64,000 bases of DNA from Ignavibacteria bacterium. GTDB lineage: Bacteria; Bacteroidota; Ignavibacteria; Ignavibacteriales; SURF-24. Positions 48,972 to 57,979 of this stretch are shown piece by piece. The stretch is taken from positions 62,001-126,000 of the forward strand of contig JAAXKN010000005.1 of NCBI GenBank assembly GCA_025612375.1, read 5' to 3'. Numbering within the stretch: the stretch's first letter is position 1; each line of letters begins with the position of its first letter. Made by a program: the position numbers and the translations under genes. The notes beneath the pieces are model-generated. The model was not told the origin of the DNA, did not search any database, and saw only the letters and a list, made by a program, of their open reading frames with translations.

Positions 48972-49613
48972 CTATTGCAAGTTCTTCAAAGCCTCAATGA
49001 CTTTGCTTCCGAAGTAGTTGGGTCTTGGATTCCGGTTTGGTTTTCTGAGCTTCCCTTCAGAATCATAGGGTCCTGAAGAGTAAAGTGTACCTAAAATATC
49101 GGGGGCCATATCAATCGGGAAGCCTGATTTCTTCCAGCAGCTCTGAAATATTCTTAAGTAAGCGGCTGCATAAAGTATGTTCATGGAATCATTACTTAGT
49201 TTACTGATTATCTCTTCAGGACTTTTACTTAAACTGAGTACCCCCTTGTACTTATCGCCCGGGTAGAATTCATTCTGAGAATTACTCAACTGAAACTCTA
49301 TCCAGTATGCCGTCTTCATCTTCACCTGGCAGAACCCGAGGGAACTGTTAAGTCCCGAGCGTGCAATGATTTCATCCAAAGCCTCGTCTTCCCAGTTATA
49401 GTTGAGAGTCCTTTCCGTGTAAATGATGACCTTGAGGTAAAGGGGGCTAATGTCAAAGAGCTTTGAAGCCCTCAGGATTTCTTTTTCGTGTTCTTTTATC
49501 TTTCTCAATGTAACGCTGTTATCCTCGGAGTGCAGCAGACTGCTTAAGAGTAAAAGGACCGGGATTAATGGTAATACCCGGTTCTTTAGAAAAAATATGA
49601 TCAACATTCTCAT
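48972..49613 (-). CDS. Secreted lysozyme-like / lytic transglycosylase-like protein
   Basis: A 213-residue exported protein with a hydrophobic signal (about residues 6-29). The body has a lysozyme-like pattern: FDISPLYLKVIIYTER with a candidate catalytic Glu (67), then GLNSSLGFCQVK (88-98), like the G-(L/x)-MQV segment of SLT enzymes, and a later NILYAAAYLR helix. Cutting peptidoglycan is the expected role but is not proven. It overlaps the upstream FG-GAP gene by 4 bases, so they form a two-gene unit enclosed by the 348-base direct repeats. Confidence 0.65.
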   Translation of the reverse strand: MRMLIIFFLKNRVLPLIPVLLLLSSLLHSEDNSVTLRKIKEHEKEILRASKLFDISPLYLKVIIYTERTLNYNWEDEALDEIIARSGLNSSLGFCQVKMKTAYWIEFQLSNSQNEFYPGDKYKGVLSLSKSPEEIISKLSNDSMNILYAAAYLRIFQSCWKKSGFPIDMAPDILGTLYSSGPYDSEGKLRKPNRNPRPNYFGSKVIEALKNLQ

Positions 49614-51178
49614 TTAAGGAGGGTCATTTTGATTGATTTCTCAAAGGAATTGTTTTCTGAAATGACGTGAATTCTGCAGACGTATATTCCGCTTGGAAGA
49701 CTGGCGGCATTGATATTTGTTTTATGAATTCCCGCAGGCTTTTCACCGCTGAAAACATGCATTACCTCTTTTCCCAGCATATCGTAGACTTTAAGCTCCA
49801 CATGGCCGGAATAAGGCATATTATAGCTTATTGTAGTAGATGGATTAAACGGATTGGGATAGTTCTGAAGAAGGCTGAATTCCTCAGGGCTGAAGTTTTT
49901 TTCTTCTACGGCATCTGTGAGCTTTTTATATGAATAGAGTATTGCTCTTCCGGAACATTTATAGTCGTTATAATCAGGCCATAGGGGTTCATGAATCAAC
50001 ACCTCGGCACATCCATCCCCGTTTATATCTCCAACAATTGACATATTATATGAATAATAGAACCACTTATTAGTTCCTTCCAAGCTAAAGGATTCCATGG
50101 TATCAATGACACTTCCGCCATAATACCCGAAAGCCTTTCCAACCATTACGCCGGCCTTGTTTATATACTCTCCATTTCCAATTATAAAATCATAGTAACC
50201 GTCACCATTAATGTCCCCACCAGAGGCAACATCATCATTATTTTCCGTATGTGAAAAGGATACCACACTGTCTGGGCTAAAATAAACGTGATTATATGCA
50301 AAATCAGTAATAATAAAATCATTCCGCCCATCCTTATTCAAGTCACCTGCGTTTCTGATTGCACGGGTGAAACCGGATATTCCAAGGGGGTCAGTGAGTA
50401 TTTTACCGGGCTTATCACTGAGTGTGTGGCCTCCAAAGTAGAGAAAAGCCATTCCTGAAGATCCTGTGCTAAATGAACCGCTTACAAGGAAATCCTGATA
50501 CTTGTCGTTGTTTACGTCGCCTACACCAATAATCTCTTTCCCGAATAAATAGCCCCTATGCTTTAATGAATCAACGGGAAGGTCAATCTGAAGAGCGGGA
50601 GTTGCAGAGAGGGTCCTTCCTCCCAAGAATACAAAAATCCGTCCTGTTCCATTATCCCAGTCGTCTACCGAACATATAATGTAGTCACCGTATCCATCGC
50701 CGTTTACGTCACCAATGTTCCTGCCCATTGTGTAAGGATGTTTGAAGTAATTCGGGAATTTATAGGAGAACTTAGGAATAGTATCGGAATCTTTACCTCC
50801 ATAATATATCCTGAATATGTTTGGTAGATTTGGATAACCGGGATTAACCGTATCTTTTTCTCTTGTCATAATGTCACTAAATCCATCCCCATTTACGTCA
50901 CCAATCGGGGCGATGTCTTCACAATAGAACACTTGGGCAGGCTTCAAGTCCTTCAGGTTCTTAGAGCCGTAGTAAAGTTCAGTGTGCTTTACATATTGCA
51001 CGATAAAGTCAGACAGCCCGTCGCCATTTACGTCCCCCACACCGGAACTTTTCCAAAGGCCGTCAGCAAATGAAGTCCCATGGAATGAAGTAACATAGTG
51101 AAGGCTGTCCTGAGAGAATACCACTGTAGAGATGAGCTGAAAAAGAATAGCAATAAGTACGAAAGTAGTTTTTTTCAT
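49610..51178 (-). CDS. Secreted FG-GAP repeat protein with type IX-like sorting domain
   Basis: A 522-residue protein with a signal peptide (about 22). Residues 40-420 hold repeated GDVNGDG / GDINGDG calcium-binding loops (at least seven), about 45-60 residues apart, forming an integrin-like beta-propeller. The C-terminal ~85 residues begin SLLQNYPNPFNPSTTISY and contain LKVYDMLGKEV and LPSGIYVCRI, the classic type A sorting domain of type IX secretion substrates. It is probably exported to the cell surface. Translationally coupled to the lysozyme-like gene. Confidence 0.85.
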   Translation of the reverse strand: MKKTTFVLIAILFQLISTVVFSQDSLHYVTSFHGTSFADGLWKSSGVGDVNGDGLSDFIVQYVKHTELYYGSKNLKDLKPAQVFYCEDIAPIGDVNGDGFSDIMTREKDTVNPGYPNLPNIFRIYYGGKDSDTIPKFSYKFPNYFKHPYTMGRNIGDVNGDGYGDYIICSVDDWDNGTGRIFVFLGGRTLSATPALQIDLPVDSLKHRGYLFGKEIIGVGDVNNDKYQDFLVSGSFSTGSSGMAFLYFGGHTLSDKPGKILTDPLGISGFTRAIRNAGDLNKDGRNDFIITDFAYNHVYFSPDSVVSFSHTENNDDVASGGDINGDGYYDFIIGNGEYINKAGVMVGKAFGYYGGSVIDTMESFSLEGTNKWFYYSYNMSIVGDINGDGCAEVLIHEPLWPDYNDYKCSGRAILYSYKKLTDAVEEKNFSPEEFSLLQNYPNPFNPSTTISYNMPYSGHVELKVYDMLGKEVMHVFSGEKPAGIHKTNINAASLPSGIYVCRIHVISENNSFEKSIKMTLLK

Positions 51179-51329
51179 AAATCACCCAACTAAGAAATAT
51201 GTTAGTTCCAAATTACGAAAATTTAATTAATATCACCGGCATGGAATTGACCATACCGGCATAGTAACATAATTAAAAAATCCCCCAAGCCCCGGGCAGG
51301 GGCGTCACATAAAAATCCGTCCCAATCAA

Positions 51330-51475
51330 ATGTTTTTGAATGTGGATGAATTATATCCGGAGGATATGAATTTAATTTATCCGCCGCATGTGAATTTAAT
51401 CCGGCGAATGCATTCATTTTTATTCGGGAAATGTGGATCAATTAGATCCGGTGATGATCTTTATCTTTTGAACCG
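51330..51475. repeat. Degenerate tandem-like ATGTGGAT...ATCCGG motif
   Basis: Within the gap after the FG-GAP gene, several related units occur (ATGTGGATGAATTATATCCGG, ATGAATTTAATTTATCCG, TGTGAATTTAATCCGG, ATGTGGATCAATTAGATCCGG), some locally palindromic. A weak relative (AACAATTTAATCCGG) lies near 48400. The rest of 51179-51487 holds no gene. Confidence 0.4.
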
Positions 51476-51487
51476 GGAACAATCTTA

Positions 51488-51835
51488 TGTGTCGTCCCTG
51501 CCGGCGCTCTGTGGTGTGTGGGGGATTCATTTCCCCAGGGTTACGGCATCCCCTAAAGTGGATTTGTAACCCGGGGCTAATAAGGTTGCGTACTTCTTCG
51601 AAGGACTTACAATGTGCGTTGTTATAAATGATCACATTTTTTTGATTGAGCATAAATAAGAAAGCCGAAGCTGAGCTTCGGCTTGTTTGACTGAAATTTA
51701 ACCGTACTAAAACTTTATTTAACCAATAAATTCCGCCGTTATGTCCTTGCCTGTTTTGGCTGAAAGGAAACGGAATGTTGCAGGATTGAAATTTTCATCC
51801 TCAACAAGTTTTATCTTTACAAAATATTTGAACTG
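51488..51835. repeat. 348-base direct repeat, copy 2 (at intact rng)
   Basis: Includes a third REP-like element (51488-51613) carrying substitutions that break its stems, the rng terminator and the last 117 bases of rng. Same length and order as 48501-48848. Confidence 0.9.
51662..51684 (-). terminator. rng terminator
   Basis: AAGCCGAAGCT (51662-51672) pairs with AGCTTCGGCTT (51674-51684), followed on the minus strand by TTTCTTATTTATG. It lies 34 bases past the rng stop. Confidence 0.75.
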
Positions 51836-53305
51836 AAGTTTTGTAAGCCTCTTTACCCTGCCCTCCCTTAACTTGATGCCAAGCGAAGGATGAACGTTGA
51901 GTACGAGGAACTTCTCGGGCGACTGGCTCTTAAAACGCTTCAGCCACGTCTCAATTTCATGCAGAAGATTTGATTTCTTGGTCAGAAGCCCCGATCCGTT
52001 GCAGAACGGGCAGACCTCGTTCATTGTATGGAGAATATTCTCCCTTATTCTCTGACGCGTGATCTGTATGAGCCCGAAATCTGTCATCGGCAGAACAGAA
52101 ACCTTTGCCCTGTCCTTGCGGAATTCCTTCTTCAGCTCGTCATAGATCTTCTTCCTGTTCTTCTCGTCTTCCAGGTCAATAAAGTCGCAGACTATCAGTC
52201 CGCCTATATCCCTTAGTCTCAGCTGGCGTGCAACCTCTCGCGCGGCTTCAAGATCGGTCTTAAGTGAATTAAGCTCCTGCTCCTTTTTAGCCGCATAGCG
52301 CCCGCTGTTGACGTCAACTACAACCATAGCTTCTGTATGGTCTATTATCAGGTAGCCTCCCGAGGGAAGAGGGACTTTCCTTCCCATGAGGGTTTTAATT
52401 GCTTCATCGATCTTAAAGGCTTCAAATATCGACTGGTTTTCCCTGAAAAGCTCAATTTTATCCATCAGCGCGGGCTGAACCAGGTGCACATAGCTCTTAA
52501 TCTGTTTGTAGAGCTTGCGCGAATCGATAAATACCTTTGAAATGTCCGGCGTAAAAAGGTCCCTTATTACGCTTGAAGTAGTGCTTAAGTCCTGATATAA
52601 AAGTGCCGGCGGGGTATCCGTCTTTGCGGCTGCCGAAATTTCCTCCCATGTCTTTACGAGGTATTTCAGGTCATCCGAAAGGGATTCTTCCGACTGTTCT
52701 TTAGCTGCGGTACGTATTATAAGTCCGCAGTTTTCGGGCAGTATGCCCTTTGCAATGCTTTTTAGACGCCTGCGTTCCCTGAACTCGGCTATTTTCTTGG
52801 ATATACCAATTTTGCTGTCGAAAGGAAGCAGTACGCAGAACCTGCCCGGCAGCGATATTGAAGAAGTGACCCTTACGCCCTTATTGCCGACAGGTTCCTT
52901 AGTGATCTGGACTAATATTTCCTGTCCTTTATGCAGTTTGGGAATAAAAGGCTCTCTTCTTACCTCTGCGTCAACCTGCTGCTGTGTATTTCTGGCAGGA
53001 GCGTTATGTTCTGCCACATCGTCGGCCACGTCTTCCAGCTCTGAATCGTCATCCAGAACGCTCTGGAGGCCTTCGAGGCGGTCACCTATATCGGAAAAAT
53101 GCAGAAATGCATCGTGCTTCATCCCGATGTCGATGAAGGCGGCTTTAATGCCGGGCAATATCCGTGCAACTTTGCCAAGGTAGATATCCCCGACCATTCT
53201 TCTTTTTTCCGGATGGTCGACAAAAAAATCTACCAGATTGCCATCCTCGGTGATAGCTACACGGTTCTGTGACGAGGATGAGTTAATAATTATTTCTTTT
53301 ACCAT
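51719..53305 (-). CDS. rng: Ribonuclease E/G family endoribonuclease
   Basis: A 528-residue RNase G. An S1-like RNA-binding part lies at about 37-130 (GDIYLGKVARILPGIKAAFID). The catalytic core has the metal-binding Asp residues in VVDVNSGRY and IVCDFIDL, and the zinc-link CPFCNGSG (about 438-445). RNase G cuts single-stranded RNA and matures the 16S 5' end. It is a little longer than E. coli RNase G, with an acidic insertion near residue 95 (DDDSELEDVADDVAEH). It follows dusB by 17 bases. Its 3' end is duplicated 3 kb away. Confidence 0.95.
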   Translation of the reverse strand: MVKEIIINSSSSQNRVAITEDGNLVDFFVDHPEKRRMVGDIYLGKVARILPGIKAAFIDIGMKHDAFLHFSDIGDRLEGLQSVLDDDSELEDVADDVAEHNAPARNTQQQVDAEVRREPFIPKLHKGQEILVQITKEPVGNKGVRVTSSISLPGRFCVLLPFDSKIGISKKIAEFRERRRLKSIAKGILPENCGLIIRTAAKEQSEESLSDDLKYLVKTWEEISAAAKTDTPPALLYQDLSTTSSVIRDLFTPDISKVFIDSRKLYKQIKSYVHLVQPALMDKIELFRENQSIFEAFKIDEAIKTLMGRKVPLPSGGYLIIDHTEAMVVVDVNSGRYAAKKEQELNSLKTDLEAAREVARQLRLRDIGGLIVCDFIDLEDEKNRKKIYDELKKEFRKDRAKVSVLPMTDFGLIQITRQRIRENILHTMNEVCPFCNGSGLLTKKSNLLHEIETWLKRFKSQSPEKFLVLNVHPSLGIKLREGRVKRLTKLQFKYFVKIKLVEDENFNPATFRFLSAKTGKDITAEFIG

Positions 53306-53322
53306 GTAAATCTCTAATGGAA

Positions 53323-54396
53323 CTATTGTTTTGCAACTTCCTGTGTTTGTTTTTCATTCATCCAGAAGAGAACGCGGTCTTTAAAACTTAGTTCTATTTT
53401 TCTTAAATCCTCTTCGGGATAAACATTTTTCTTAATCTTATCAGCATGTTCGCTGATATATTCTTCAACTAAGGAGGCTTCATCCAGGGAAAAGATCTTT
53501 TCAATGAAACTGCTTATTCCGTTGAAAGACCTGAAATACCAGATAAGATGCTTTCTGGCCTTTTTAACACCCTGAAACGGGCCTGAATCCTTAATGAGTA
53601 ATGAAAGATGCCTTTGCGCAGCTTTGGCAACTTCATCTGCTGTGGGCTTTCCGGGATCCTTTCCCGTTGCCGAAGCAGCATTAAGCCTGCTGAAAATAAA
53701 AGGATTTCCGAGCGCTCCGCGGGCAATAAAGACCGAATCGCATCCGGTTTCATTCATCATCTTCAGGCAGTCTTCCGGTTCAAAGAGTGAACCGTTTCCC
53801 ACGACAGGAATTGAAACATTTTCCTTAACCTTTCTTATCCAGTTCCAGTCTGCCTCATCTTTATAGGAATCGGAACGGAATCTGCCATGGACTGTAATCA
53901 TTGAGGCCCCGTTATCCTCTATGATCCTGGCATTTTGAAGCAAGGTCACGTGCTGCCTGTCGCGTCCGGCACGTATTTTAACTGAAACGGGGATATTTCC
54001 TGCGGCCTTAACCATTGACTTAACTAGTCTTTCCAGAAGGTCGGGTTTGTCTAGAATGCTGGCGCCCAGTCCGATCCGGCAGACATTTGGAACAGAACAT
54101 CCACAGTTCAGGTCGATCAGGTCAGGCTTGAAAGATTTTATGTCATGAATTGCTTTTTCTATGTACTCCGGGTCACTGCCCAGAAGCTGGACACCGATTG
54201 GCTTTTCACTCTGGCTGAAGGCGAGAACCTTAAGTGTGGCAAAGGCATTCTCTACAACGCCTTTAGCGCTGACCATCTGTGTAAAAGTAAGGCCTGCGCC
54301 ATATTCGCGGCATATCTGCCTGAAGGGCGCGTCGGTCACTTCTGCCATTGGCGCCAGAATAGCCTTTTTCCCTATATCCAAATTCCCAATCTTCAT
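53323..54396 (-). CDS. dusB: tRNA-dihydrouridine synthase
   Basis: A 357-residue TIM-barrel flavoenzyme with APMAEVTDAPFR, QLLGSDP, DLNCGCSVPNV (catalytic Cys about 103), SVKIRAGRD and GNGSLFEPED. It reduces uridines in tRNA D-loops using FMN and NADPH. The start at 54396 is after a 147-base gap from pnp. It is co-directional with rng downstream. Confidence 0.93.
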   Translation of the reverse strand: MKIGNLDIGKKAILAPMAEVTDAPFRQICREYGAGLTFTQMVSAKGVVENAFATLKVLAFSQSEKPIGVQLLGSDPEYIEKAIHDIKSFKPDLIDLNCGCSVPNVCRIGLGASILDKPDLLERLVKSMVKAAGNIPVSVKIRAGRDRQHVTLLQNARIIEDNGASMITVHGRFRSDSYKDEADWNWIRKVKENVSIPVVGNGSLFEPEDCLKMMNETGCDSVFIARGALGNPFIFSRLNAASATGKDPGKPTADEVAKAAQRHLSLLIKDSGPFQGVKKARKHLIWYFRSFNGISSFIEKIFSLDEASLVEEYISEHADKIKKNVYPEEDLRKIELSFKDRVLFWMNEKQTQEVAKQ

Positions 54397-54500
54397 TACT
54401 TCATCGTTTCATAGCCTGGTTAGCCTCTCTTTATATGCAGCAAATCGGCCTTTTCAAAGGCTTCAATAGCCGCACAAGGGAGCGGCTTAAAAAATTACAA

Positions 54501-54534
54501 AGAAAGACGCTGAAAAAAAAATCAGCGCCTTTCT
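54501..54534 (-). terminator. pnp terminator
   Basis: AGAAAGACGCTGA (54501-54513) pairs with TCAGCGCCTTTCT (54522-54534) around an A/T loop, with a T-rich tail on the minus strand, 10 bases past the pnp stop. Confidence 0.7.
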
Positions 54535-54543
54535 CAAAGAATA

Positions 54544-56640
54544 TTACTTAGTTTCAGCCGGTTTATCGTTCAGTAAAGCTTTGCGGCTTAAGCTGAACTT
54601 GCCGTTTTCGATCTTAACCAGCTTAACTTTTACAGCATCCCCTTCTTTAAGAACGTCAGTTACCTTATCGATCTTTCTGTTCTCAATCTGTGAGATGTGG
54701 AGAAGGCCTTCCTTACCGGGCAGGATCTCGACGAAAGCACCAAAATCCATGATCTTGATTACCTTGCCGTCGTAGATTTCGCCAACTTCAGGCGTAGCAG
54801 TCAGAAGCTTTATGTGCTCTTTGCACTTTTTAGCCGACTCGCTGTTAGCCGAAGCAATGTTAACGGTACCGTCTTCTTCAATGTTGATATCAACTCCATA
54901 CTGCTTCTGCAGACCCTGTACGGTTTTTCCCCCGGGGCCGATGAGAAGACCAATCTGATCTGTCTGTATCTTTATTGTAATCAGACTTGGAGCATAAGGA
55001 CTGATTGCTTCCTTAGGCTTTGAGATTGCTTCATTCATGATGCCGAGAATGTGGAAACGTCCGTCTTTTGCCTGCTTGAGTGCTGTTTCCATGATCTCGA
55101 AAGAGATACCCTGTATCTTGATATCCATCTGAATTGCGGTAATGCCTTCTGTGGAACCGGCAACCTTGAAGTCCATGTCTCCCAGGTGATCCTCATTGCC
55201 GAGGATATCTGTAAGAACGGCAAATCTGTCGCCTTCCTTTACAAGTCCCATTGCAATACCGGCAATCGGTTTTGCAACCGGAACACCGCCATCCATGAGT
55301 GCCAGGCTGCCGGCACAAACGGTTGCCATTGAGGAGGAACCGTTGGATTCAAGTATATCCGAGTTAAGACGGATAGTATAAGGGAACGTGGTTTCTGAAG
55401 GAATAACCTTCTTCAGGGCTCTTTCAGCCAGGTGGCCGTGACCGACTTCCCTTCTTCCCACGCCTGACATTCTGCCGACTTCGCCGACAGAGAACGGGGG
55501 GAAGTTATAATGAAGGAGGAATTTCTTTGTATATTCTTCCTGGAGGCCGTCTATGGTCTGTTCATCATTTTTTGTTCCGAGAGTAAGAGTTGTTAAGCTC
55601 TGTGTTTCACCGCGTGTAAAGAGAGCCGATCCGTGTGTTCTTGGCAGTACGCCAAGTTCTACGGTAATCGGTCTGACCTGAGTGGTGTTTCTGCCGTCTA
55701 AGCGGAGGCCTTCTTCAAGTATTCTCTTGCGCATGAGCTCTTTTTCGATGTCGTGGAGGATCTCACGGATCGCTTTTTCACCTTCGGGATATTTTTCCTT
55801 CAGGGCTTCAACCACTTCATTGTTAAGGGCTTTGTTTTGTTCCGAGCGTTCTTCTTTTTTAAGGACACTGGCAACGATAGATGCGTACCTGTTATAAGCC
55901 AGGTCATTTACGTCCTTAAGCAGATTCTCGTCAACAACTTTGTCTTCCGGAATTTTCTTTGCCTTTCCGGCTTCCTCGCGGAGCTCATTCTGCATTTTAA
56001 CGAGGTTCTTAATGTGTTCGTGAGCAAAGCGCAAAGCTTCCAGGAGCTCAGCTTCATTGATCTCGTTAGATTCGCCTTCAACCATCATGATCGAGTCGGC
56101 CGTACCGGCTACGATGATTTCAAGTTCACTCTGTGCTGTCTGCTGGAGTGTAGGGTTGATTATGAGTTCGCCATTAATTCTTCCTACTCTTACCTCGCCA
56201 ACGGGCTCGAGGAAAGGGATATCGGAGACTGTGAGAGCTGCCGAGGCAGCAACTGCGGCCAGGACGTCGGGATCGTTTTCGCCGTCGAATGAGTAAACGA
56301 AAGCCACGACCTGTGTTTCGTTCTTATAGCTTTTAGCAAACAACGGGCGGATAGGCCTGTCTATTAAACGGGCGCTTAAGATCTCTTTTTCTGAAGGCTT
56401 GCCTTCTCTTTTAAAGAATCCGCCTGGAATTTTGCCGGCAGCAAAGGATTTTTCTCTGTACTCCACTGAAAGAGGGAAAAAATCCTGATCCTCTTTAGCT
56501 TCTTCTGCGGCAACTGCTGTTACAAGCACCATGGTATCCCCCATACGGGCCATAATGGCTCCGTTAGCCTGCTTGGCATATCTGCCGGTCTCTAAAGAAA
56601 GAACTTTTCCGCCAATTTCAACTTCTTTTTTGTAAATCAT
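54544..56640 (-). CDS. pnp: Polyribonucleotide nucleotidyltransferase (PNPase)
   Basis: A 698-residue enzyme with two RNase PH-like halves (the second, about 305-520, carrying FPPFSVGEVGRMSGVGRREVGHG), a KH domain (about 545-600, IGLLIGPGGKTVQGLQ) and a C-terminal S1 domain (about 612-685). PNPase degrades RNA 3' to 5' using phosphate. The gene starts 8 bases after rpsO, the usual rpsO-pnp pairing, and ends in a strong terminator. Confidence 0.97.
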   Translation of the reverse strand: MIYKKEVEIGGKVLSLETGRYAKQANGAIMARMGDTMVLVTAVAAEEAKEDQDFFPLSVEYREKSFAAGKIPGGFFKREGKPSEKEILSARLIDRPIRPLFAKSYKNETQVVAFVYSFDGENDPDVLAAVAASAALTVSDIPFLEPVGEVRVGRINGELIINPTLQQTAQSELEIIVAGTADSIMMVEGESNEINEAELLEALRFAHEHIKNLVKMQNELREEAGKAKKIPEDKVVDENLLKDVNDLAYNRYASIVASVLKKEERSEQNKALNNEVVEALKEKYPEGEKAIREILHDIEKELMRKRILEEGLRLDGRNTTQVRPITVELGVLPRTHGSALFTRGETQSLTTLTLGTKNDEQTIDGLQEEYTKKFLLHYNFPPFSVGEVGRMSGVGRREVGHGHLAERALKKVIPSETTFPYTIRLNSDILESNGSSSMATVCAGSLALMDGGVPVAKPIAGIAMGLVKEGDRFAVLTDILGNEDHLGDMDFKVAGSTEGITAIQMDIKIQGISFEIMETALKQAKDGRFHILGIMNEAISKPKEAISPYAPSLITIKIQTDQIGLLIGPGGKTVQGLQKQYGVDINIEEDGTVNIASANSESAKKCKEHIKLLTATPEVGEIYDGKVIKIMDFGAFVEILPGKEGLLHISQIENRKIDKVTDVLKEGDAVKVKLVKIENGKFSLSRKALLNDKPAETK

Positions 56641-56648
56641 TCAAAACC

Positions 56649-56918
56649 TTACTTTCTGATATTTAATTCTTTGATTATAGTTCTGTACCTATTGATGTCT
56701 TTAGCGGCAAGATAGTCCAGTAATCTGCGTCTTTTGCCGACGAGCATCATCAGGCCGCGTCTTGAGTGATGATCTTTTTTGTGCTCACTGAAGTGGCCTG
56801 TCAAATCATTGATCCTTTTTGTCAGGATCGCAATCTGGACTTCGGCTGTACCGCTGTCTTTTTCATTTTTACCATATTTCTTGATAAGTTCAAGTTTTTC
56901 TGCGTTTGTAATTGCCAT
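56649..56918 (-). CDS. rpsO: 30S ribosomal protein S15
   Basis: An 89-residue protein with [17 protein letters not shown] and the rRNA-binding [24 protein letters not shown], the family signature. It binds the central domain of 16S rRNA and feeds back on its own mRNA in other bacteria. It is directly before pnp. Confidence 0.98.
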   Translation of the reverse strand: MAITNAEKLELIKKYGKNEKDSGTAEVQIAILTKRINDLTGHFSEHKKDHHSRRGLMMLVGKRRRLLDYLAAKDINRYRTIIKELNIRK

Positions 56919-56945
56919 TACATTTCTCCATTATGTTGTACGATG

Positions 56946-56969
56946 TAACCCCAGAGGTGACCGGGGTTA
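56946..56969 (-). other. Hairpin in the rpsO leader, overlapping the ribF stop
   Basis: AACCCC and GGGGTT form a 6-7-bp GC-rich stem just before rpsO, overlapping the ribF stop codon. It could act in S15 autoregulation or processing of the transcript; no T-run follows, so it is not an obvious terminator. Confidence 0.4.
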
Positions 56970-57902
56970 ATTATTTAAGTTATTTATAAAATTCAAAGCC
57001 GTTTTTTTATCCTCCTCAATCTGCCTTATGAGCTCTTCCCTGGATGAAAATTTCTTCTCCGGGCGCAGCTTCTGCAGCACACTTACCTCTACACTTTCAC
57101 CGTAGATATCCTCACTCATGTTAAAGATATTAATTTCAGTAATAAGTTCAGGGGTATCGCCAAAGGTGGGACGCATTCCGATGTTCATAACGCCGTGTTT
57201 AGGACTGCCTGAGACAACTATTTCAACCACATAAACTCCTCTTGCGGGAAGGAGCTTTTCTTTACCAGCAGAAGCTATATTTGCCGTGGGGAAGCCTAAT
57301 GTCCGCCCTCTCATTGCACCTTTAACAACCGTTCCTTTGAAGGAATAGTTTCTTCCCAGATACTTATTGGCCTTTTCAATATTACCGTCTAAAATGGCCT
57401 GCCTTACCTTTGTACTGCTTACCGTGTCGCCGTCAATTGTAACGGCGTGAACTATGGTAACGTCAAAAGAATACCTGAGGCCTATTTCCCTGAGCTTGTT
57501 CTCATCGCCATCCCTGTTACGGCCAAGCCTGTGATCGTAACCTATAACGAGTTCATTAAGGCCAATTTTACTGATATATCTTTCAAAAAATTCATCTGAA
57601 GTCAGTTTTGAGAGTTCCGGGGTAAAATTTATTACCAGAACGTTTTCAATTCCTGCTTCTTCAAAAAGCTTTAGCTTCTCATCCAGAGTTGTCAGGAGCT
57701 TCAGATCAAAATCCCTGGAAACAACGCTCCTTGGGTGCGGTTCAAAGGTAACCAGAAAATTTCTGCCGCCTAGTTTTGAGGCGCTCATAAGAGCACGATT
57801 TACAATTTCCTTATGGCCCAGATGAAAGCCGTCAAAGGTCCCAATTGTAACTACCGTATTTTTGTCTTCAGTAACCTGACTTATATCCGTGAATACATTC
57901 AT
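56967..57902 (-). CDS. ribF: Bifunctional riboflavin kinase / FAD synthetase
   Basis: A 311-residue protein from the ATG at 57902, which begins the family-typical first strand; the open frame continues to 57953 but that leader is not family-like. The N-terminal FAD synthetase half has VVTIGTFDGFHLGHKEIV and LVIGYDHRLGRNRDGD. The C-terminal kinase half has GRTLGFPTANI and GVYVVEI. It phosphorylates riboflavin and adenylates FMN to FAD. Confidence 0.95.
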   Translation of the reverse strand: MNVFTDISQVTEDKNTVVTIGTFDGFHLGHKEIVNRALMSASKLGGRNFLVTFEPHPRSVVSRDFDLKLLTTLDEKLKLFEEAGIENVLVINFTPELSKLTSDEFFERYISKIGLNELVIGYDHRLGRNRDGDENKLREIGLRYSFDVTIVHAVTIDGDTVSSTKVRQAILDGNIEKANKYLGRNYSFKGTVVKGAMRGRTLGFPTANIASAGKEKLLPARGVYVVEIVVSGSPKHGVMNIGMRPTFGDTPELITEINIFNMSEDIYGESVEVSVLQKLRPEKKFSSREELIRQIEEDKKTALNFINNLNN

Positions 57903-57979
57903 TAAACAGAGATCTAAACAAAAGTAAATAAATATACGTTTTTTCCGGCACAAAATAAACCAAAGATGCTTCCCCCGGC

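Noticed and set aside
51438-51653. 71-codon open frame similar to the one near 48.5 kb
   Set aside because: Same reason: the coding reading follows from the duplicated REP DNA.
56946-56969. Factor-independent terminator before rpsO
   Set aside because: Stem overlaps the ribF stop and has no T-run on the minus strand.
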